Of a stretch of 64,000 nucleotides of DNA, positions 57,123 to 64,000 are shown one piece after another (position 1 is the stretch's first letter; each line of letters opens with the position of its first letter). The stretch comes from Deinandra increscens subsp. villosa (Eukaryota > Streptophyta > Magnoliopsida > Asterales > Asteraceae), in contig JBCNJP010000010.1 of assembly GCA_039602395.1 (NCBI GenBank), positions 97,147,462 through 97,211,461 of the forward strand, in the 5' to 3' direction. Under the pieces are notes generated by a model. The model did not search any database. It saw only the letters and a program-made list of their open reading frames with translations, and was not told where the DNA came from. The position numbers were made by a program, and so were the translations under genes.

Positions 57123-57450
57123 CTAATGATTACTAATAGAAAATCCTCCATGATACTTTAACCAATACCCATGACCTGCTAAAAATGCCCCACATTCTGC
57201 CTCGTTATTGGAAGTAGCAAAACTAAACCTCAATGCATGTGTTAACTCATCACCTTCCGGACTTATTAACATTAACCCTGCACCTGACCCATCACTTCCG
57301 GAGGATCCATCAGTATACAACTGCCATAAGGGAATCACTTCCTTATGTTGCAACAACAATGTCCCCTCCTTTCCCTGGTACTTCCGCCAAAAAATCCGTG
57401 ACCTTTTCACCATCACTCTTGAATCAAATTACTAACTTTCCTCCCAATCA
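57123..57450 (-). pseudogene. Captured RNase H exon in element H
   Basis: The minus-strand frame has Y-T-D-G-S-S, D-G-S-G-A-G-L-M-L, S-P-E-G-D-E, S-N-N-E-A-E-C and F-L-A-G: exons a and b of the second RNase H of gypsy G-type pol, joined without the 81-bp intron. Upstream (about 57417-57450) a degraded D-F-L-A-E-V block shows the preceding RNase H connection. At the position of intron 2 the homology ends and GTCATGGG follows. No full domain remains, so it has no activity. It is on the sense strand of H, so it is a relic of H's own ancestral pol or a capture from spliced RNA. Confidence 0.8.
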
Positions 57451-60400
57451 CATGCCATGTAGCATGTGCTGGTCCTTTATCATGAACTAAAAGCAGCCAA
57501 AACATGAAACCATGCATGTGTCCACTATCCCACGTTTTTTTCTTCTTACTAGAACATACTAACACATTCTGCAAAATCCCTTGAAAATATTTTGAACACA
57601 CCATATGCTAAAGGAATCACATACTTTATCTAATCATCGGAACTTGCTAAAATGAAATTTCCCATGCATATGCTAATTCATCACCCATTAAACATCATAG
57701 AAACACCATTTTTCAAGAACCATAAATCACCACATCCACTTAACTTTTTAGTTAACACCAACACATCCACCTTAAACCTTCCAGATCTGTGAATCAATAC
57801 CAAAACCACCCATCCACTCTATTATTATAATATCACTAATAATTCCCTTAAAAGTTCCTAAATACCACCAACACTTTCACTATCACCTACACCACTTGCA
57901 CATAAAGTACTTCCAAAAACCAATAGGAACTACATATGTTTCTTATATCATCAAAATTTCCCTTCCCATACTATATTTCCAAGGCCACCACAAAAGACAA
58001 TGCACAATTTTTAGCCTCATCAAGAAACCAATGTAATAATACTAGCCATCATTCAAGATTCGAACATCCTTAACTCTTTTGAAAGCAAAAGCATGTACCA
58101 TAACTTCCTCTTTACCAAACATTACTTAAGATTTTTAATCCATACATCCTTATAACCCTGAAATTTCCTTGTCTTTTCCCCAAAAAAAAAAACATTTTTT
58201 GAGATTCATCATTACATTAACCAACTTATTCTATTAACCCTTTCGCGAACATTTTAAACACACATCCACATCCAATCTACCTCCATAACTACAATATCCT
58301 TCCGATCCACTAAATTCTTCTTTAACTTGTCCTATACAAGCCCATTCACCAACTACTTTTACAATACTTTACAACTACACAGCTTACTCGGGAAACCCTT
58401 TATTCTTTACTTATACCACCAGATCCACACACGTCCCAAACTATTTCTAATAACCATCAGATCAGCGCACATCCGAAATTATCCCAAGAACCATCACTTC
58501 CGTCCTAACAATTATCACCCAACGCCATGGTCATTTCTTTACCTATAATCTTTTCGTAATCTTGCACAAAATCCCAGAGATAACAGTCACATATTCCATC
58601 CAACAAATTTCTCATATATAAATTCTCACTATCACATCCGCAACACTTCACACTTCCCATAAAAATTTATCAACCTCATAGTCTCCATCCCTAAAATTTT
58701 TCCTTACAAGACCTGTCTCTAATTAAAACTAAGCCGCGAGCACCACCACACTTCCCAAAGCCAAAATCCATAATTCTCATACTTCATTTTATCCCCACAC
58801 CAACCATGGGTCCAATACTAAACGGGGTCAGGTCAAGCTAGTTAACTTGCCAACCCGTTTTATTTCCCATGTCATAGAAAACGACATTAGAAACCATATG
58901 CACATGCATTCATCTTTCATTCTTGAATTGTTTCAAGACCAAAAATTACATAATTCTCATAATTTTAAAAAACTTTATTTTGAGCTAATAACTTCAATTT
59001 TTATAATCAAAATCCATGTTCCTCTCTTTTCCTTTTTTTTTATAGCCAAAACATACGGAAAGGAAATTCAAGCCCACATTTAACTTAGTCTGGATAAGAA
59101 ACACCACTTCATTTAAGAAGAAAGATGAATTGAAGGTTTTAACAATAAACCTTATAATGAAAAGAAATATAATCAGCAATGGTAAAGATAAAGAAGATAC
59201 CTTATACAACAAATTAGTAGTTTGCGTCGCAAGTGCAATACTCAACGTTGATGCCATAATAACTATAGGCAGAACACATCCGATCCAGCATAGGTTCTTC
59301 ATTTACCCTTGCGAGGTTAATTCCTTTCATTATCTGATACTTCCGAATATGAAATTGTCTCATTTTCTGATAACCCTCTAAAACATTCTGAGAACGCAAG
59401 TGACCATTTGCATATGTAGATAATCACTTCCATCCGCACTTCTTTTTGTATGCTTAATCTTACTGTGACCATACATATTACATTTACATAAGTGCACATC
59501 CCACGTGCAGCCTAGTTTTAAGTTGATGCTAAAATTTTGTCTCACAATCTTTTAAGGCCACCCTTTCAGCGAGCACAAATATACTAAATTATATGAAAAC
59601 TTGAACCGACCATAAGATGCACATCCAACCACATACCCATCCGGACATCTGAAACTCCTAAGAGGATAACCTACTACCTTATATTCTCTTTATTCACATT
59701 TGTATACTAAAACCCTTAACCAGATCTTAGAAATACTTTTTGCACTTGCTAATGGCAAACATATTAAAACAAACTATAAAGTAAGATTTTAATAAAACTT
59801 ATATACTAAACGAAATTCTAACCAAATTTAAAGATTACCGATATGTTCCTTTCTGAAAAAGAAATGAGAAAGATTCCCATCCAGAAGCAAGAGCATACCT
59901 CCTCATTTATTCGAAACACTTTAAACCATATAATTATAAGGGCCGCATATCCACTTGATGAGTCCCTGAAATAAACTTTCACATGCTCTAAAGAATATAG
60001 CAAGATACCCCTGTTATAGAAGGGCGGTTGACTTCTGAAGATTTCCAAATTTTCTTAAAAGTGCTCCTAATATATTTGATCGCCACCAATCTAAGAATCG
60101 CATGTGCAACGCATATGCATATATAATTTAAAGGGTGCGAATTAACTCTATAAGCGTGAAGAGACCCGTTTTCTTTCTCTGTTTCTTATAGTGAATTAGT
60201 TGATGACAAATTGACAATTAAAACCTCAAATTCCACATAACACGAACCTCGAACGTGCCACAAACCCTTCATAGCCTTGAAACCCAAATGACTTTAGACT
60301 CCAACTTCGAACTCTTTTTAAGTCACATACGTAACAATATCCATGGATCTAATTGCCAATCCTTCACACAAACTAATTTAATTTATATATGATGTGGAGT

Positions 60401-60858
60401 CACTACCCAACTTTGAACAACCTAGTCACTGCCTACTTTTGAGCATCTTCAAAGTGCAACAACTCAGATCTAATCGTAAATCCTTCGTATATTCTGATCA
60501 TCAAATATACGTATACCAAAACCTTTTGAACGCCGGAATGGTAAACACCGAGACGTAGCCAATAATATTTTCATCAGTCTTCATGGAAATCATCAAGAAG
60601 CTAATGAACCTTTATTGCCAATAAGTTTCCTCCTTTAAAGAATACTCCGAACCATCCAGATTTCCAAAAATAAATAATTTTTTTAATATAACCTTCTTCA
60701 AAGCAGCAAAGCTGCTCAACAACCATCGACTTTTAATATAACATCGCATGTGAGTTTCCATGGAGCTTCATGTTGAACAATTCACAGTAGCAAAACTTAC
60801 TAAAATAGCTTTCAAAACCATTAACCTTCTTCAAAGCAGCAAATTTGGAAATCTTTTT
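57451..60858 (-). other. Element H interior, 5' part, no gene seen
   Basis: AT-rich, C-poor on the element strand; only short frames without domains. CTTTGAAGAAGGTTA occurs twice near 60690-60845 in the leader. No gag or pol similarity was recognised. Confidence 0.6.
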
Positions 60859-60873
60859 CCATGGATGGCGCCA
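60859..60873 (-). promoter_or_regulatory. Primer binding site of element H
   Basis: On the minus strand TGGCGCCATCCATGG, one base after the LTR end. It shares its first 11 bases with the primer site of gypsy G (47761). Confidence 0.85.
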
Positions 60874-60874
60874 C

Positions 60875-61270
60875 TGAAGAATCAAATAATCTCACAAGAT
60901 ACAAGATAGAGATGATTTGATCTTTAGAATAGAAGAGAATAAGAGAGAAATTGAGATAAGAATGAAACTAATGATTTTATTGATGCAAGTGTATTTACAG
61001 ACGGAAGTGTAGTAAACACATAGTTAAAGGTGTAAAAGTGAAGAGGCGAAGATCCTTGCTCCAGCTCTGATCTCAGCTATTTATAGAGCATCCAGCATGC
61101 TCATGTCAGCACTTGCACATCCGACCATCGACCTTGCACATCCGTCCTTATAATCACTTCCTTATCAAACCTATCAAACTTGGCATACTACATTAGATAA
61201 CCTTGCAAGAGAGGACTTAATGACCAGGGTCGGATGTGACCGCACATCCAAGACCCATAGTATATCATCA
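60875..61270 (-). repeat. 5' LTR of element H
   Basis: 396 bp, identical by eye to 54076-54471, with TATAAATA at 61079-61086. Followed by the second copy of GTGCT. Confidence 0.92.
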
Positions 61271-61275
61271 GTGCT

Positions 61276-61324
61276 GAACTTGCAAGAGCATGGAATGGAG
61301 TTCATCTTCGGAAATTCTACATGT
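61276..61324 (+). pseudogene. Gypsy G integrase C-terminus after element H
   Basis: Continues the integrase frame broken at 54075: E-L-A-R-A-W-N-G-V-H-L-R-K-F-Y-M, then TAG at 61322. The A-R-x-W-N motif is the usual end of Tat-type pol. Confidence 0.8.
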
Positions 61325-62537
61325 AGGCAAGTTTTGAAATGTTACAAGAATTGTTGAATTGCTTGTATTTTGAATAAGGAACAGAGTATTCCTAATAAAA
61401 TGACATTCCAATTCCGAAATTTTGAATGTGTTTAGCACTATTAATGTATTACATATGCACATGAGCATATGAGTCTATTAATTATTTATACATGATCCAT
61501 AAAGTCACTTACCAATCTGACAAACGGATTGTTCAATACTCTTTGATGGTGGAGTTAAGTTATTATTTCTTATGAAAAGAATAATAACCCAAGATGAATA
61601 TATGGTTTCATCTTGTCCTTAACTGTCTCAATAAAACAAGAGTGCATGTTAAGAAGAGGTGATCATGCCGGACACCTTGTTAACATAATTTTTGTTAACA
61701 AAAGCCCAAGGGGTGAAGGCCAACTCATTCAGGAATTGCATCTGTATAGTTTCCTATTGAGCATCCCAAGGGTCGCAAATGTCACTTTATAATTTAATTT
61801 ATAAAGTTGAATTTGCGGATTAGCCATCCGAGCGATGAGTTAATCATTTCTTACCAAATAATGTAAGAAGAGAATACCATAAAGAAGTGGCTCACAACTA
61901 TACATGAAAATATGTAATGAATAAGGTAGTTCAATATTCATGTTGTTAGTACTCTTATGAGGTGGACGCATTTCATAAGAGGGAAACGCATATGTTGGAT
62001 TTTTCTTATGATTTATAAAAATTTCACCAAAAGTTTAAGTCATGGTACTTATGAAGAAGGACTCATAATGTCCTTAGAAGTCTGACATTTATATAAAATT
62101 AGACACGTAAACTAAAGAAAGGCTGTACAATTATACAAAATGATAAAACCATCACAAGACCTACAACAAAGAATGGTTAAACTCCATTTGCAAAAGTAAG
62201 TGTATAACTTACACTTCCATCGCAAATGTACTGTTCCTAGGCAAATTACGAAAGTGATTTATGAAAAATGGATCGTAAGGACCAAACATTAGTTGTCAAA
62301 AAATCATAATGTTTCTAGAGCAAACATGATAGCATTTCAATCCTAAAATAGCATATTTAAGATCATTAGTGGCATTGTTCAAAGTTGGAAGTACAAACAC
62401 ATGCACAACCGACCTACAAAATAACCAAATGTATCAATCCATACGAGTGCTAAAAAAAAGTTGTTTAAGATGCCACTGCATAGGTGGACTTTGGAGAATG
62501 ATTGTTCTTCACAAAAAGCTAAACAGTTGATTACAAA
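61325..62537. other. 3' region of gypsy G between pol and the antisense ORF
   Basis: No gene was seen. AT-rich sequence, no array or LTR recognised. A purine-rich CCCAAGGGGTGAAGG occurs at about 61706. Confidence 0.5.
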
Positions 62538-63850
62538 TCAACTTTGGTTACCTGATGGAGAGAAGGGTTTAGAACTGCTGATGGGCTTGAGCATCTCTTT
62601 CATCTTCTCCACATCTGACACATCCAACTTAGACACTTGCTCTATAATATCGAAGGTCATGGATTGAAGAGATTTTAGACGATCAAGCACCTTTTCTCGT
62701 GCATTAGCATTGTATTCCTTGAAAGAATTGATGTCCATTTCATTCTTTGACGCATGTGCGAGTCCGCATCTGATGCCCTCATTAAAACCCACAGCATTCA
62801 CAGCTTGATTAAGAATTAAAGCCATAGGGATAACTTCTGAGTGAACTCTTTTTGCAAGCAGGCCAAGACCTTCAGCGATGAGCCACTTGCTTTTGTCCTT
62901 CAAAGTATTGTTCTCAGACTGTAGAACCTCCCTCTCTTCAATCATGGCTTTCATAGTCTCTTCTAACCTTCCCATCTCTATACACAAGTGGATCCAATAC
63001 AAATGAATGTTACTTATACATTTATATACAATGAACTAGATATAGTAAAAGATGTGAAAATACTACCTTTCTTAGCATCAGACACTGATTCCTCAAGCTT
63101 GGTTTTTTCTTCCAGAAATTGGTTCTTCAAGTAAAGCTCATTGTCTTGAGCCTGCTTCAAATTTCTTTTTGCCTCTTGTTCCAAGGCCACCAACTTCCGG
63201 TTATGCATCTTCAAACTTTCCACCTCGCCTAATAAAGCGTTGATCTTCACTTGCGAATCAATGGAACTGGTATTTAGTTTTGAGAGCATGTGCCTCTTTT
63301 GAGATTCTGCAAGTTCTTCCACTTTAGCTTCAGCAATCACCCATCTTTCATACAAATCTGCCACCAAGTTCTGCTGCTTCGCATGTGATGTCATGAATTC
63401 ATTAGAGAACACTTCATGAGGAACTTGGTGAACGCTAGACACATCTGTTGGTGTGCTACTTAGCAGGGAAAGCTTCTTGGCAACTAATGGGTCTTTGTAT
63501 GACTGACTTGATAGCACATCCCACTTGGGAGCAAAGGGTTCAGTGGCAGGTGCATGTGAAAACTCTTTAGCTGAGCTTGTCCTCATGCTAACTAGTTCAA
63601 TTTCTTTCTTAAGCCATTTCGAAACAGGAACACCAAGTGATGGGAAGGATTGTGAAAGGGAAGATGAACTTGAAGTTTTGGCAACAACAGAAGAAATTGG
63701 TTGAGTGTTCTGCAAAAGAGGGGTGTTAATTAAAGTTTGGTCGGTCATATCGGGTGAATTCAGCAAAAAATCGGAAATATTATGTAAGGGAATAATTTGT
63801 GGCTTGTGTATTAAATCATCACTTGGCGGAGTATTCTGAAGGCCTATGTG
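62538..63850 (-). CDS. Antisense spliced ORF in gypsy G (coiled-coil protein, unknown function)
   Basis: Minus strand. An exon from about 63840 to 63067 (Ser/Thr-rich N-terminal part, then long coiled coil with E-A-K-V-E-E-L-A-E-S and E-K-T-K-L-E-E-S) joins by a GT-AG intron (63066-62978) to 62977-62538 (G-R-L-E-E-T-M-K-A-M, coiled coil, a mixed helix-rich domain, stop at 62538). Both exons are free of stops. No ATG precedes the conserved frame in 63770-63840; TTCTAACACATAG near 63840-63852 looks like a branch point and acceptor, so an earlier exon may lie outside. Antisense ORFs between integrase and 3' LTR are known in Tat elements. Role unknown; a capsid-helper, silencing-related or captured host protein are all open. 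Confidence 0.6.
62978..63066 (-). other. Predicted intron in the antisense ORF
   Basis: 89 bp on the minus strand, AAAG|GTAGTATTTTC ... CTTGTGTATAG|AGATGGG. Removal joins K-K-E-M-G-R-L in frame and extends the coiled coil across the junction. Confidence 0.7.
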
Positions 63851-64000
63851 TTAGAATAGGTGAAAATGAGTTGGGTTATGGGTATATTGGGTCATTGGGC
63901 CAATTTAGACATGTTTGGGCTCATTTAGAATGAGTTTAGGTGGAGTTTTATGGGCCATTAAAGTCAAATACGGGAATTTTATGTTATTTAGGGTTACCAA
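63849..64000 (+). other. Possible start of another LTR at the window edge
   Basis: TGTTAGAATAGGTGAAAATG begins at 63849 and the following sequence (GGGTCATTGGGCC, TTTTATGGGCC words) changes character from the ORF next to it. It could be an LTR inserted in the antisense gene. The alternative is that it is an intron of that gene. It cannot be settled within the window. Confidence 0.3.

Larger units (their letters stand above)
54076..61270 (-). mobile_element. Young non-autonomous LTR element H
   Basis: Two 396-bp LTRs that read identical by eye, a perfect target duplication GTGCT (54071-54075, 61271-61275), a primer site next to the 5' LTR and a polypurine tract next to the 3' LTR. The 6.4-kb interior has no gag, protease, reverse transcriptase or integrase; the only recognisable coding piece is an RNase H fragment at 57123-57450. 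It inserted antisense into the integrase end of gypsy G. It must borrow proteins, and its primer site matches that of G-type elements. Its identical LTRs imply a very recent insertion. Confidence 0.9.
47377..64000 (+). mobile_element. Ty3/gypsy element G, Tat-like, with introns (3' LTR outside window)
   Basis: 5' LTR 47377-47758, primer site, gag with a predicted intron, protease, reverse transcriptase, RNase H, a second RNase H with two predicted introns, integrase, then a 3' region with an antisense spliced ORF. The second RNase H and the antisense 3' ORF are marks of the Tat lineage. It inserted into the gag of copia F and is itself split by element H at 54076-61270 (target duplication GTGCT). 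Stops and frameshifts in gag and pol show it is not autonomous now. Confidence 0.85.

Noticed and set aside
55261..60048. Minus-strand frames of 60-102 codons in element H as genes
   Set aside because: None shows a domain, conserved motif or gene-like composition; expected by chance in AT-rich sequence.

Overview
This is a stretch of plant nuclear DNA made almost entirely of nested, mostly dead LTR retrotransposons. No complete ordinary host gene was found. Evidence for a plant: Ty1/copia pol genes with a UBN2-type gag, initiator-Met-tRNA primer sites (TGGTATCAGAGC), Ty3/gypsy pol of the Tat type with a second RNase H, a fragment of chloroplast rps11, and long TGTCACACCC-type LTRs. The gag and pol sequences and the rps11 variant look most like Asteraceae (recognition from memory, not a search). 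A 500-base run of N at 18302-18801 is an assembly gap.

Layout. 1-5344: gag-only copia element A (+), whose 3' LTR abuts the integrase of an older minus-strand copia E. E occupies 5345-5802 and 14053 to about 17000. It is split by copia B (5803-14047, 5-bp target duplication CAAGT) and its gag is split again by a chloroplast rps11 fragment (about 15440-15795). 17001-18111 is unassigned. 18112-18301 is the start of a long LTR, then comes the N gap. 18802-21788: gag-only copia A2 (+). 21789-22938 is unassigned, 22939-23590 is a foldback (Mutator-like) element, and 23591-26172 is a long LTR (-). 26173-28050 is non-coding, perhaps Tat-like. 28051-30235 is a long LTR (+). 30236-34817: gag-only copia C (-). 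34818-45307: copia D (+), integrase-less, with an extra downstream ORF interrupted by a 2.6-kb solo LTR (41295-43889, target duplication GAAGA). 45308-46095 is a further long-LTR piece. 46096-47376: 5' end of a copia F. 47377 to the window end: Tat-like gypsy G (+), interrupted by a very young non-autonomous element H (54076-61270, minus, identical LTRs, target duplication GTGCT) and carrying an antisense spliced ORF at 62538-63850.

How the parts work together. The elements are parasites at different stages of decay. A, A2 and C share one architecture: a large gag with two zinc knuckles and a coiled coil, followed directly by the 3' non-coding region with no protease, integrase or reverse transcriptase. 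They would need enzymes from an autonomous relative. B and D belong to copia lineages that carry an additional large ORF after RNase H, preceded by a gene-like leader. In B a clear GT-AG intron is visible.

The signals that stand out are: (1) three tandem stem-loops in the 3' region of A, A2 and D (nine units), whose outer and inner stems change sequence between copies yet keep pairing while the single-stranded core stays constant; (2) precise GT-AG introns inside gag and inside the second RNase H of gypsy G, one of them cleanly absent in the related fragment carried by H; (3) degenerate arrays of a family-specific 8-10-base word that recur both in the LTR and in the leader or intron of the same element. 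I read all of this by eye; alignments, covariance tests and RNA data would be needed to confirm it.
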